Part shown: positions 14,586 through 24,968 of the stretch, piece by piece | Layout: each line of letters starts with the position of its first letter | Position numbering within the stretch: the first letter of the stretch is position 1 | Assembly: GCA_951802425.1 (NCBI GenBank) | Contig: OX637797.1 | Location: 806,001-870,000, forward strand | Direction: 5' to 3' | DNA from: Clavaria fumosa | Lineage: Eukaryota > Basidiomycota > Agaricomycetes > Agaricales > Clavariaceae | DNA: 64,000 nt | The notes under the pieces: model-generated | Told to the model about the DNA's origin: nothing | Databases searched by the model: none | The model's input: the letters and a program-made list of their open reading frames with translations, nothing else | Made by a program: the position numbers and the translations under genes

Positions 14586-15782
14586 ATGGTCGAAGTTGGA
14601 ATCGATGGACGGACGAGTGACTTTATGCCTGAGGGACAGCCAAGGAGACCCGGGTTTGCAAGGAATGGGGTCTTTTCGGCAGAGGACTTGCGGCTCCTAA
14701 CCAATGCTGATCAGCGGCGAGTGCTTCGGAATACTGCTCGTGCTCAGAGGAGGGTGGTAGACCAAGGAGGGGAGGTTTCGGAAGATGAGCCTGATGAATT
14801 TGGGGATTTGTTGCGGCGTCAGGCAGATGCACCTGAGGCTCGTGAACCGGAGGCTGGGGTAACTTCGGACACCCTCCCTGGAACGGAAGAGGGAACGAAG
14901 GAGGACCCCCTTTTTAAGGATACAGAAGCCCAGAGGAACGTCTTCACGGCTCACGACGAGACTATCCCGGAAGAAATTCTTACCCTCGTTAAGTGCCGAC
15001 GTTCTCCCCCCCTACAGTTATTCTCCCCGATCTCCTTGGAGCGAATTCGTAACAGCGTTGACTTGAAGTATGTTAAGGTAGCCACTGGTCCGGCGGCCAA
15101 TGCTCGGATACTCGACCTGTCTGACTTCCCCAAAGACAATGAGTTGTCAGTTGGGGATTGGGTGATATGTTATAATGCCTTCCTAGCGTTCATGGCTGAG
15201 CACTGCGAGAAGGGAGTCCTCCGTGGCTTGCTCATGCATCACGACTCTATGCTCAAGGATCCGGAATTCTCAAGGTGGTTCCAGGCATACTTGCTGTTTG
15301 ATTTACAGATACGGAATCAGTTCTTTGCAAGACCATCAATCATTGATCCAGCCTCTCCTGCATGGTACCAGGCTCTCTGCTCGGCCAAGAACTCAGCTCT
15401 ACTCGGGCGGCACTCCGATTCTCTGTCACCCACCACACCGAGGAATCCACGGCATGCCCCTTATCCGCCCAGCCGAGATGGTACCTTTCGTCAAGGGGGT
15501 GGCCTTCGCGGTTCCGGCAGGCCATCCCTCTGCCTGCGCTGTGGGACCTACGGGGATCATCAGGCCTCGTCCTGTAAGTCATCGGAACCAAGCCGCCGTG
15601 AGCGTCCCTTTCTTGCCAGCTTCTCGAGTGGGAGGCTTGCCCGGATCTCAGATAACAAGCCCATCTGTGTGCGCTTCAATCTCGGGGTCTGCTCGGGGCA
15701 ACAGAAAGAAGGGCACCATCTTCATATCTGTTCCCTTTGCGGGGAATCTTCCCATGGGGCACAAAAATGCCCTCGTAACTGA
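14586..15782 (+). CDS. Gag-like protein of the Ngaro-type element
   Basis: 398 residues from the first ATG after A1 (14586). The N-terminal half is charged and polar with no recognisable motif. A middle segment around residues 200-290 (LDLSDFPKDNELSVGDWV and neighbours) resembles a capsid-like helical region by composition only. The C-terminus has two cysteine clusters: CLRCGTYGDHQASSC (CX2CX5HX4C, slightly long spacing) and CSLCGESSHGAQKC, an exact CX2CX4HX4C zinc knuckle, typical of a nucleocapsid that packages element RNA. The stop at 15782 overlaps the next ORF by 29 nt, so RT is probably made by frameshift or reinitiation. No internal stops. Confidence 0.8.
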   Translation: MVEVGIDGRTSDFMPEGQPRRPGFARNGVFSAEDLRLLTNADQRRVLRNTARAQRRVVDQGGEVSEDEPDEFGDLLRRQADAPEAREPEAGVTSDTLPGTEEGTKEDPLFKDTEAQRNVFTAHDETIPEEILTLVKCRRSPPLQLFSPISLERIRNSVDLKYVKVATGPAANARILDLSDFPKDNELSVGDWVICYNAFLAFMAEHCEKGVLRGLLMHHDSMLKDPEFSRWFQAYLLFDLQIRNQFFARPSIIDPASPAWYQALCSAKNSALLGRHSDSLSPTTPRNPRHAPYPPSRDGTFRQGGGLRGSGRPSLCLRCGTYGDHQASSCKSSEPSRRERPFLASFSSGRLARISDNKPICVRFNLGVCSGQQKEGHHLHICSLCGESSHGAQKCPRN

Positions 15783-17843
15783 GCGGGAGAGAATAGTGAC
15801 CACCTACATACCCAAGGAATGGGAGCGCACATTACACAACTGTGGCCTCACCTCGAAATACCCTTTCCTCTTACACGACATCACCTTCGGCTCTCCTATT
15901 GGGAACCCTCCCCCTCTCACATACACCTTCATTCCTGAAAATATGCCGTCCGCACAAAAACAGCCCCTCATCATTGAGAATTTCATTACAGAAGAATGTG
16001 CTTCTGGCCGTATGTCTGGTCCGTACTCCATGGAGGAGGCCTTTGTTTTCTTTGGGGGCCATTTTCGTACAGCCCCACTTGGTTTGGTTGAGAAGGAGCC
16101 CGGGTCTGGGACCTGGAGGATGATCCGGAACCTCTCTGCGGAGGATCATTTGGGATCGTCTACGAATGCCTGGCTGGATGCGGCTGACAACCCCATCACC
16201 TGGTACACCTGCGCTATGATGGCTGATATTGTAAGTCCTATATTCATTCATTGTTGTCACCCATGGGGCCAGTGCCCGGGTGGGAGGGCTGTCCCTTCTG
16301 GTATGGCCTATGTGGGCTTGGGGCCAGGGCCCATCTGTAAAGTGCCTGTGTCGGGGATCTGTGAAATGTGCTTGTCAGGGCATATTTGTTTTTCGCAGAC
16401 AGACAGCATGGTATGGCCTATGTGGGCTTGGGGCCAGGGCCCATCTGTAAAGTGCCTGTGTCGGGGATCTGTGAAATGTGCCTGTCAGGGCATATTTGTT
16501 TTTCGCAGACAGACAGCAGTTGTTTGCTGGGAGAACCCCCCCCCCCCCCCCCCCCCTCTCCCCCTTGTCTCGCCCGGTGCCCAGGCGACAGGCTTGGACA
16601 TGCCGCTGCTCTGCCATCGCACTACCACGCACATGTTGACCCTGTCCTCTCCCCCTTCTAGGTGGCCTCTGCCCCGCCTGGTGCCCAGGCAGCAGGCTTG
16701 GACATGATAGCTGCCTACCGCTGCTCTGCCATCGCCCCCTGTCACAAATGTTATATTCCTATTCAATGGAAGGGGAAGATTTTCCCAGACCACTGTGCTC
16801 CGTTCGGCCTGACCACCTCAGGAAACATCCAAGGCCTCCTGGCAGATGCCCTGGTAGATATTCTTCACCACCATCAGATCCCCAATGTGGTGAAGTGGGT
16901 TGACGACTTCAATATATTCCGGTTCCCCTCTCAACCCTTTGAGGATTCATTTACTTATGACTTTGACTTACCTTCCCTCTTTGCAATCACGGATCCCCTT
17001 GGCATACGCTGGCACAATGTTGAAAAGAAAGGGCATGATTTCGCCCCCATTACAGAATATGGGGGATTCGTTTGGGACCTTGACCTTAAGAGGGTTGCCA
17101 TTTCAGAGCAGAAGCGCAAGAAATACCGAATGAAGGTTCTCCGTTTCGTTCAGAATGCCTCTGGCAAGACCCATGCACACGATGTCGCTTCGCTCCATGG
17201 CACCCTCCAACACCTTTGTTTCGTTTACCGCTCTGGTCGGTCATATCTTCCTTCCCTCGCCTCCTTCCTCAGTCATTTCCCAAACAAATGGGTGGCTCAC
17301 CATGTCCCCCGTACGGTCATTGCGGATCTCTCATGGTGGTCTATCATGTTGGAGGAGCAGGGTGTGTATCGTTCCCTCAACCCTCGTTTGCCTTATGACC
17401 CCGGCATTTATGTTGATGCCTCTACATCCTGGGGCCTTGGGCTTGTTGCTCAGGATGGCTGGGCAGCATGGCGCTGGCAGTCTGATTGGAGGGCAGAAGG
17501 GCGAGACATTGGTTGGGCAGAGTTTATAGCGGTCGAACTTGCAGTACTCTGGGTCGTATCCCAGGATACAGCTGACAAGCAGGTCACTATCCATGGGGAC
17601 AACACCGGTGTCATTGGTGCGTTACAGGGTGGGCGCTCCCGCAATATCCAACGAAATGCGTGCATCCGTCGTGTTTCCACTTATCTGGCTTCCTCCAACC
17701 TGACCTTACTCCCCACCTTTGTTCCCTCAGAGGGCAACCTGGCTGACCCAGTCTCTCGTGGCATTCTGGGACCTGTTGACCTCCGCCTACACATCACATT
17801 CCAGCTCCCAGTTGAGCTGCAGCCCTTCCTTCTCCATGTATAG
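15754..17843 (+). CDS. reverse transcriptase / RNase H of the Ngaro-type element, one intron
   Basis: Exons 15754-16230 and 16662-17843 (about 552 residues). The first exon carries the RT fingers region (GRMSGPYSMEEAF, PLGLVEKEPGSGTWRMIRNLS). After splicing the sequence continues through a DIRS-like palm segment (GLDMIAAYRCSAIAPCHK, HCAPFGLTTSGN) to the catalytic block KWVDDFNIF, which has VDDF where many RTs have YxDD, as in YR retrotransposons. RNase H follows with YVDASTSWGLG, WAEFIAVELAVLW, IHGDNTGVIGAL and SEGNLADPVSRG. The two exons are in different frames, so the 431-nt intron must be removed. The upstream start may be ATG 15754 or a frameshift from gag. The stop overlaps the recombinase ATG (CATGTATAG). 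Confidence 0.8.
16231..16661 (+). other. probable spliceosomal intron inside the Ngaro RT, with tandem duplication
   Basis: Donor ATT|GTAAGT, acceptor CCCCCTTCTAG|GTG; both boundaries are phase 0 and removal joins RT blocks that lie in different frames. Inside, a 110-bp unit (16301-16410) is repeated almost exactly at 16411-16516. It is followed by a poly-C run and a partial duplicate of the first bases of the next exon (CCCAGGCGACAGGCTTGGACAT near 16580, against GCCCAGGCAGCAGGCTTGGACAT near 16684). Confidence 0.75.
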
Positions 17844-19095
17844 GCTTGCCCTACACACGCCGGGTCCTTCCGGCGGGTCCGACCCTGTGAAGAGGACAGA
17901 CCCATCCCCTTCGCCACGGCGGGGTCGAACCATCAAACCTCGGGCCCCCAATCAGCTGAACCCCTCCCCCCTCCGCCCTCTTGTCCCAGCACAGGATCGT
18001 CTTCGACTTTGGCGCACTCCCTATGGAGCCTTCGCCATCAACCACCTCTCCTCATTTGTTCCAATTGCCACTGTTGATCACTGGCTTGAAGTACTGGCGG
18101 CGTCAGTCGAACCCTCGACCCGCCGTAACTATGGTGCTGGCCTCCTTCGTTTCACTCAGTTTTGTGATCGCCACAACATTTCAGAGACCCTAAGGATGCC
18201 AGCGAGCGAGCTCCTCCTCGCCTTATTTGTTGCAGAGGAAGGTGCCGGGCGGGTATCAGGTGGCACCATTGCCTCTTGGCTTTCGGGCCTCCAGCTATGG
18301 CATGCCTTCAACAATGCAGCCTGGGCAGGCGGCCAAGTGCTCCGGCGGACCCGAACTGGTGCTGCCGCACTTGCCCCAGCCTCTTCGTCCCGCCCCCCTC
18401 GCCCTCCTGTCACCTTACTCCTACTCCGCACCCTCAAATCCGGCCTTGTTTTATCAAACACTCGGGATGCGGCCATCTGGGCTGTTGCCTGCACAGCCTG
18501 GAGGGACTGTTGCCGCCTGGGGGAACTTGTTCCACCCTCACGGGCATCCTTCAATCCCGCCCGCCATGTCACCCGTGGCTCCCCTCTTGTCCGTGGGTCC
18601 GCCAGCAATGGCCATGCATACATCCAGTTCAAGATTCCGTGGTCTAAGACCCAACACAGTAAGGGTGACTGGATCGTCTCTACTCAATCGTTCGACGATG
18701 CGGACTGCGTCGCAGCCCTCGAGCACCACTTGGCGATCAACACCTCGGCACCGCCCACAGCCCCCTTATTCTCCTTCGATTCCACTTCTGGCCATTCTGT
18801 CCTATCTCGCGATGATGTTTTGGTGCGATGCAATGCCATTTGGGCCACAGAAGGACTTGGGCCCCTGGGCGGACACAGCTTTCGCATCGGCGGGGCGACG
18901 CACATGCTTCTTTCAGGTGTCGACCCCTGGGTGGTGATGAAGCAAGGGAGGTGGTCATCCACAGCATTTTTGCTTTACTGGCGAAAGGTAGAACAGATCC
19001 TCCCCTTGTTTATAGGGGATGCTTTGGACGCTAGTAACAGCGACTCCGTTTCTATTCTACGTCGCTCGATTTCACGCCTGGCCACCATGTCGTAG
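17836..19095 (+). CDS. tyrosine recombinase of the Ngaro-type element
   Basis: 419 residues from ATG 17836, which overlaps the RT stop by 8 nt. An N-terminal helical SAM-like DNA-binding domain (WLEVLAASVEPSTRRNYGAGL and following) precedes a catalytic domain. In it I see the first arginine in CRLGELV, HxxR as GGHSFRIGGATHM, a GRWSS tryptophan in the position of the second H/W, and the nucleophilic tyrosine in FLLYWRKVE. These make up the R-K-HxxR-H/W-Y set used to integrate circular cDNA without target duplication. No internal stop codon. The end lies 113 bp before repeat B1. Confidence 0.88.
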   Translation: MYRLALHTPGPSGGSDPVKRTDPSPSPRRGRTIKPRAPNQLNPSPLRPLVPAQDRLRLWRTPYGAFAINHLSSFVPIATVDHWLEVLAASVEPSTRRNYGAGLLRFTQFCDRHNISETLRMPASELLLALFVAEEGAGRVSGGTIASWLSGLQLWHAFNNAAWAGGQVLRRTRTGAAALAPASSSRPPRPPVTLLLLRTLKSGLVLSNTRDAAIWAVACTAWRDCCRLGELVPPSRASFNPARHVTRGSPLVRGSASNGHAYIQFKIPWSKTQHSKGDWIVSTQSFDDADCVAALEHHLAINTSAPPTAPLFSFDSTSGHSVLSRDDVLVRCNAIWATEGLGPLGGHSFRIGGATHMLLSGVDPWVVMKQGRWSSTAFLLYWRKVEQILPLFIGDALDASNSDSVSILRRSISRLATMS

Positions 19096-19208
19096 TTGAT
19101 CTCCCCCTACATTGTCAATCCCATGCCCTTGCCATGATGACGGAGAAGGGGGGGGGGGGGGGGGGTTGGATGCCGCCAAGTTCGGTCGCCCTGCTCCCTG
19201 TGGGCGCT

Positions 19209-19324
19209 GGGAGGTTGGACGTCATCCTCTTCTCGAGTCCCCACTCACAGGAGCCTGCATAGGCCGAAGGCCCAGCACCGTTCCTCCCCCCAGACTGTTT
19301 GTCACAATAACGAGATCAAGTCAG
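19209..19324 (+). repeat. split direct repeat B1
   Basis: 116 bp from GGGAGGTTGGACGTCATC to AACGAGATCAAGTCAG, repeated at 19475-19590 (B2). It directly abuts A2. Confidence 0.9.
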
Positions 19325-19442
19325 CTGCTCAGTTGAGATTGGATAAGCACACGAGTCCAAGCTCAACGCGTGCTGACCAGAGCAAGTCGGGTGCAAGGAC
19401 CAGCACCGACTCCTGGTCAGCACCGTCACTCTCGCATTCGCA
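19325..19442 (+). repeat. split direct repeat A2
   Basis: 118-bp second copy of A1 (14409-14526), immediately after B1. The B1/A2 junction is the internal reference for circular-intermediate replication in Ngaro/PAT elements. Confidence 0.9.
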
Positions 19443-19474
19443 CCCACCCACCCATCCCTTTGAGTCTCGGAATC

Positions 19475-19590
19475 GGGAGGTTGGACGTCATCCTCTTCTC
19501 GAGTCCCCACTCACAGGAGCCTGCATAGGCCGAAGGCCCAGCACCGTTCCTCCCCCCAGACTGTTTGTCACAATAACGAGATCAAGTCAG
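19475..19590 (+). repeat. split direct repeat B2, right end of the Ngaro-type element
   Basis: 116-bp copy of B1. It ends at AAGTCAG, after which the interrupted LTR resumes with CCCTCCCCAG. Confidence 0.9.
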
Positions 19591-19648
19591 CCCTCCCCAG
19601 TTTCTCCACAACTGCACTTTGGGATGGCTTACATAAGCAATCCTAACA
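19591..19648 (-). mobile_element. left LTR of gypsy element 1, inner part (split)
   Basis: 58 bp, CCCTCCCCAGTTTCTCC to AGCAATCCTAACA, continuing the LTR broken at 14408. On the element's strand it is followed upstream by a purine tract (AAGAGGGGTGA), the expected plus-strand primer next to the 3' LTR. Confidence 0.85.
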
Positions 19649-19657
19649 TCACCCCTC

Positions 19658-22600
19658 TTAAGGCTGGGCATCCTGACCAGCTAGCTTGGCCTTGTCGAGG
19701 TGGGAGAGGAAGAAGTCCCAGAGAAGCAATGTTACATTAGTGAGGTTCCTACAGGGCTCCCAAGTGTTTTCCTCCACTGGATATCCCAACCACTTCACCA
19801 AGTACTTCACCCCACGTCCCACCTTCTTAACATCAAGGATCGCCTCCACATCATACTCCAGGTGGTCATCATCAATCGTAGGGGGTGGAGGGGGAGGCAG
19901 GTTCTGAGAAGGGAAGGAAGGGGGGTGGTATGGTGTCAACAGCAACTCATTGAAGACCTGATGGATGCGCCAGGCCCGAGGGAGCTTGAGGTGATACCCA
20001 GCAGGTCCCACCTTCTCCTCAACTGCAAAGGGGCCTGCTCTCTTGTTGTCAAGCTTTTTACAGGGCTGGTCCATCTTCAAGTTTCTAGTATCCAGCCAGA
20101 CCAGATCTCCCTCAGAGTACTCCTGACTTGGGCATTTCCCCTTATCATAGCTCTTCTTCATTGCTGCCACCGCTTTCTCCATTGCCTCCTTGGCTGCTCT
20201 TCGGGACTCTGTGAGCTTAGCCATCCACTCGTCTGCCGCTGGGTTCACCTCAGAAGGTGGCTGGAGCCCCCCATTCCATGGGTGTCATCCATAATCGAGG
20301 AAGAAAGGTGTCTGTCCTGTCACTGAGTGCTCACAATTATTAAGAGCAAACTCCGCAGTGGACAACCATTCAGCCCAGTCATCCTGGAGATGGTCCACGT
20401 AAGCCCGGAGATAGATTTCCATCTCCTGGTTCGCCCGTTCCATCTGTCCATCAGTCTGTGGATGAAAGGCAGTAGTTGGATTTGCCTTTACCCGGATCAT
20501 GGAGTAGAACTCCTTCATGAAGTGGGACACGAACTGGGACCCCCAGTCACTCACAACCTTGTGAGGGACTCCATGATCACGAAACACTTGATCCTGGAGG
20601 AGACGCGCCACTCCAAGTCCTGTGAGGTCAAGCCCAATCGCTTCGAGCAGTGTCCATTTTGTGAATTTGTCGACAATAACAAGGATGGCATTATGTTCAT
20701 GGGAGAGGGGGAGGGGACCGACTATGTCCCATGAGATCACTGACCAGGGACCATTGGGCACCAGATGGGGGTGCAGTGGGGCAGCACGCTTGGTATGGTC
20801 GGGCTTCATCCACTGGCATGTCTCACACCCCTGGGCATACCGATCCGCATCTTTTACCATGTCCGGCCACCAATAACCCTTCACTAGTGCTGCTCTCAAC
20901 TTCCGGGGCCCAGGGTGTCCAGCAGCGGGGAGGTCATGCTCAAACTCGAGAATGGCCTCATGAGCTCCTAGGGGGACCCAAGTGACTATCCCCTTTCACC
21001 AGAGTCCAGCACGATCTTGTGTCCACTCATCATCAAGCTCCTCTGGCTTCTGTATGTGTACTGCGCTATTTTCTGGAGTAGCATCTCCATTTCCAATGTG
21101 AATGACACACGGACTTCCGTTTCCGGGAAAACCTGCACCGGTGCATCCTCCTCCACCATCTCTCCATAGTCTGGTCTCTGGGAGAGTGCATCTGCCTTTG
21201 TATTCGACTTGCCAGTGTGATACTTTATCTCAAAGTCAAAGCACTGGAGCTCTCCAACCCAACGAACCTGCCTCGGCTTCAACTTCTGGGGCTTCCGGAA
21301 GTACTGGAGGTTTGCATGGTCTGTCCAGATCTCGATCGTCTCCTCTGCTCCAATGAGGTATCCCACCACTCGCGAAGTGCCTGAATCACAGCCAAGAACT
21401 CCTTGTTGTACACATCATAGTTCTTCTCAGCTGCAGTGAGGGCCTTGGAGATATAGTCAACAACTCTCCAGGTTCCATCTGTCTGCTGCTGCGAGAGCAC
21501 TCCACCAGTTGCCAGGTTGCTTGCATCTGTCTCTACCTTCTATCTCCCTTTGTCCTGAGGCAGAGCCAAGACCGGGGCTGATACGAGTGCCTGGCGGAGA
21601 TCTCGGAAGGCTGCTTCCTCCTCCTCCTCCCATTTCCATGGAACATTCCCAGTCAGCCAGAAGAGTGGCTTTGCCTGGGCAGAAAGATTCGGGATGTGCT
21701 GGTGGAGGTAGTTCAGCATCCCATTGAACCTCTGGACATCCTTCACATTCTTAGGATGTGGCCAATCTTGGACTGCCGCACCCTTGGCCAGATCATGCTC
21801 TAGTCTGTTGTGGGAGATCTTCATCCCCAGGAAGATGATCTCACTCTTCTCAAACTCGCATTTACTGAGTTTGAGCACAACCCATTCTCTCCAAACTTCC
21901 TCAAGACCCGATCCATCCAGTACCGGTGTGTAGCCAAGTCCTCTGCAAACACAATGACATCATCCACATAGGCCCTCACATGTCCTCCTGCAATCTCCTC
22001 CCTCAACACATGATTCATGAAGCGTTGGAAGGTAGCAGGGGCATTCTGCAGTCCAAACCACATGACAGCTGGTTCAAAGAGTCCACGGGGTGTCAGGAAG
22101 GCGCAGCGGTGCTGGTGCTTGGGCCAGACCTGCATAGATGGGAAACCTCCCTTTGCATCAATCTTAGAGTAGATCGACACTCCTTTAAGCACATCCACTG
22201 TGTCTCAGATGTGGGGGAGGGGGTACTTGTCCTTGATCAGGTGTGCATTCAGCCTCGAGTAGTCGATGATTGGCCGCAGCTTGTCCTTCTCATGTTTGAA
22301 GAAGAAGGGGCTGGCATACAGGGATTTTGAGGGCCGGATTCGTCCAGAAGCAAGCTGCTCATCCACCCAATGGTTCATCTCCACCATCTCCTGCCATGTC
22401 AAAGAATACAGCTTGGAGGAGAGGTGCTCAGGGTCCTTTTTGAACTCGATCTTAATATCGAAGTCTGGTTGGGAGCAGGGAAGTTCATCCCACTTCGCTT
22501 CACTAAACACCAAAGGGTAGCAGCTGGGCCAATCAGGGGTAGGGCCAGAGTTGGGAAAACGGGTGTCCAGAATACTCGTGGATGCGAGGGTACTCATTTT

Positions 22601-23143
22601 CAAGGGTGCAGAGGCTCGAGGGGATGGGGAACACTGTGGGGGGCAGCGGGTAAGGCTCAGCTCTGCCTTCTGCCAGTCGATATCTGGGTTATGCTGCTTG
22701 AGCCAGTCATGCCCAAGGATGACCTTGTGGGACTGGGTCTTTCCCAGCAGAAAGTGGATCTGCTCCTGGTGGTTACCAACTCTCACCAGCACCTCTATCC
22801 CATACTGAACCTTTCCATTCCTGTTCTGCGTCCCATCCACATTATACATGGTGATTGGGTTCAGCAGGAGAGATGGCTCCAGTCCCACTCCTTTTGCCCA
22901 CTCCAAATCCATGAAGCAGTTGGTGCACCCTGAGTCAACAAGGGCCTTCATTGTGGTCCCTTTGCCAGTGCTGAAAGCCTCCAAGTGCACCTGGATGGCT
23001 AGCTCTTGCGGCACATGTTTCCGCACTTCTGGCTGCACTCTGGTTAGGCGCTCTGCCAGTCTCACTTCCTCCTTCACCTCAGCCCCAATTCGGGTATGTC
23101 TCTGCTGCAAGATGGTATATTGGGGTATACTTGCAGCAGGCAC
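19658..23143 (-). pseudogene. pol of gypsy element 1 (broken)
   Basis: From 5' to 3': aspartic protease with LVDSGCTNCFMDLEW (near 22,930), RT with LRPIIDYSRLN (22,250), AYVDDVIVFAED (21,970) and QRFNGMLNYL (21,720), and RNase H (ALTAAEKNYDVYNKEFLAVI, 21,400). Then an HHCC-type zinc region in the integrase N-terminus (GCETCQWMKP, 20,810), an integrase core with SWDIVGPLP and a second D near SDWGSQF, and a chromodomain (DVEAILDVKKVGRGVKYLVKWLGYP, about 19,790; quoted in parts it is the usual YxVExILxxRxxxGxxxYLVKWxGY pattern). The reading frame changes at least four times and there are internal stops near 20,284, 20,985 and 22,204, so no single protein can be made. Best read against element 2, which keeps one frame. 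Confidence 0.85.
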
Positions 23144-23149
23144 AGGGAC

Positions 23150-24106
23150 AGAAAGGGGGCTGGCACACTTCTTCTCCCCAGTGGGAGTCCTCCTCTCTCT
23201 CTCACACAGCTCTATGCAGGCTCAGAGCCATGCAATCTCTTTCTCATATCCCTCCGCCATTTGGGGGGCACATGGTGCTGCCCGAGTTTGGGCCCTTGGG
23301 ACCTGCAGACGTGTATCAGGCAGGGGGCAGAAACGGACAGCATGGCCAGTCTGGTGGCATCAGAAACAATGTCTCTCATCAGCAGGGGCCCATCCTCGGG
23401 CCATGGCCACATCCGGAGTACACAGCAGAGGGGTCACAAGAGGTCGCGAAACGGTCATGGCAGGTCACGGTAGGGTTGCAGTGGGTCGCGCGGGGGTTGC
23501 AATGGGTTGCAGTGTCCATTCCATGACTATCGCATCAAATCGCCTTTGCTGGGCATCCAGTCTTTCTGCCAGCACTTTCCATTCTCCATAAGTCTCTGGC
23601 ACCGGGGAGACACCATAGATCCTCTCCACCAACCTCCTACTCAAGTTCAACTCCAGCCAATGGACCAGGATTCCTGAGTCCTTTTCTGCACTCAACTCCG
23701 CCCGTCGGAACAGTGTCTCGAATCTCGCAAAGAACTCTGGTGCTGTCATGGCACCCTGTTTCAACCCTGCAATATCAGCAAGGGCAGTCGCACAGTTGTT
23801 CAGGTCATCAAATGCCTGCTTCATCTCCTCCACAAACTCCACCCAGGTTCCGGCCTTGCCACTACCCAGGATCTCTTCCACTTCCATATTTGCCCATTCA
23901 GCAGCAAATCCATCTCCAGTAATTTTGCTCAAAGCAAAGAGGACCTTCACCAGGTCTGTAGCATAGGTAGTCGGGTTTGCCATAAACAAGAGGTGAAGTG
24001 ATTGGAGGAACGTACGGAAGTTCCTTTTCTGCCCATCAAAGGTGGCAACAGATAGGTCAAGCCTCATAGGTTGGGCTACAGGCGGGGTGACATGGTCTGC
24101 CATCAC
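23150..24106 (-). pseudogene. gag of gypsy element 1 (broken)
   Basis: Open from 24106 to 23465 (MMADHVTPP start), encoding a capsid-like retrotransposon Gag region that matches element 2 gag block for block (FDGQKRNFRTFLQSL, DGFAAEWANME, TAPEFFARFETLFRRAE, VPETYGEWKVLAERLDAQQRR). The downstream part continues in other frames and includes a zinc knuckle with a stop in place of one residue (CF, stop, CHQTGHAVRFC, near 23,340). Confidence 0.8.
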
Positions 24107-24665
24107 AGGCCCTGGATGCTGTAAATAAAGTTCCAGGCCTTGGGCACTCAGGATTTCTTCGATCTCTTAACAGTCCTGTCCTCTTAGGCTGCTCTTCTGT
24201 GTACTTATGTACCTATAGAACTCTTATTCTATGAAACTTTTGTTAACGTGGGGCCTGAATGGTGTCCCAGGTGGTCGCTCCACAACTCCTAATGAGTTGC
24301 CCATGCGCCCTTCTGACAATGGTCACAGAGCAAGGGCCCTGTCCACTGGACCAGGAAACTACAGAAAGACTATGTAGGGGCCTTTCCTTGCCCTGTACAC
24401 TACACGATTCACTGGTACGTAGCTGTAAAACAAGGTTCCGGGCCTTGGGCACTCAGTATCACTTGGGAAGAGTCACAGTAGACTTCCTCTGGGTCTGGTC
24501 ATGTGTATCTACACACAGTAAAAATTTCACGCAGTTCTGTTACACACCGCGGGCAGGGTAAAGGAGAAGAGGATGATAGGGGCTGAGCTGTGACAACATG
24601 TCACAGTTTGAAATTAAGGGTCCAGGCTAGCTGGGTTAGGACATGGGGCTAGGGCGGACAGGTGG

Positions 24666-24676
24666 ATCTTAGTATT
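24666..24676 (-). promoter_or_regulatory. self-complementary primer-binding site of gypsy element 1
   Basis: The plus-strand bases ATCTTAGTATT sit one base inside the 5' LTR. On the element's RNA this is AATACTAAGAT, exactly complementary to ATCTTAGTATT at the predicted RNA start within the LTR (24723-24733). Confidence 0.65.
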
Positions 24677-24677
24677 A

Positions 24678-24968
24678 TATCAGACTGGGTCTCACACAAC
24701 TTAAGCGTAAGGTCATGATGACAATACTAAGATAAGGGGAAAAGAGTACAAAAAAGGAAAAGCAAAAGTACTTATAGTGAACGCTTCGGCACTTGTGGGC
24801 GTTCCCACGCTCGGACCCTCGGATCACGTGATGCGCCCAGGCCCCAGGTCATGTGATCTTACATGATTACATAATTCGACCCAGCCACAGGTCATGTGAC
24901 CTTCCAACAACCCTCCCCAGTTTCTCCACAACTGCACTTTGGGATGGCTTACATAAGCGATCCTAACA
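24678..24968 (-). mobile_element. right (5') LTR of gypsy element 1
   Basis: 291 bp, TATCAGACTGGG to GCGATCCTAACA, same family as 14178-14408 plus 19591-19648 and the solo LTR 26140-26428. The TATATATA box of the sister copies is here TACTTATAG. Confidence 0.85.

Larger units (their letters stand above)
14409..19590 (+). mobile_element. Ngaro-type tyrosine-recombinase retrotransposon
   Basis: A 5,182-bp element inserted cleanly into an LTR with no target-site duplication, as expected for tyrosine-recombinase integration. Layout: A1 (14409-14526), gag-like ORF, RT/RNase H ORF with an intron, tyrosine recombinase ORF, B1 (19209-19324), A2 (19325-19442), 32-bp spacer, B2 (19475-19590). A1 and A2 match over 118 bp and B1 and B2 over 116 bp in the same orientation, the A1...B1A2B2 split-direct-repeat pattern known for Ngaro and PAT elements. 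No methyltransferase-like domain is seen, which favours Ngaro over DIRS1. The repeats look near-identical and the ORFs are open, so the insertion is recent. Poly-C (16538-16557) and poly-G (19149-19165) runs lie inside. Confidence 0.9.
19591..24968 (-). mobile_element. Ty3/gypsy element 1 body, chromodomain clade, decayed
   Basis: Minus-oriented: 5' LTR 24678-24968, leader 24107-24677, gag, protease-RT-RNase H-integrase-chromodomain, purine tract, 3' LTR split between 14178-14408 and 19591-19648. The order integrase after RNase H defines Ty3/gypsy; the C-terminal chromodomain places it among chromoviruses. The two LTRs differ at many positions (roughly a tenth) and the flanks do not form a target duplication, so the copy is old or recombinant. 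Confidence 0.88.

Noticed and set aside
16538..16557. Poly-C run (and poly-G run at 19149-19165) as assembly errors
   Set aside because: Cannot be decided from one sequence; both are in non-coding parts of the Ngaro element and do not affect an ORF. Their length should not be trusted.
14409..19590. Crypton or DIRS1 classification of the YR element
   Set aside because: Crypton lacks RT and RNase H, which are present here; DIRS1 has inverted terminal repeats and a methyltransferase domain, whereas this element has split direct repeats and no such domain.
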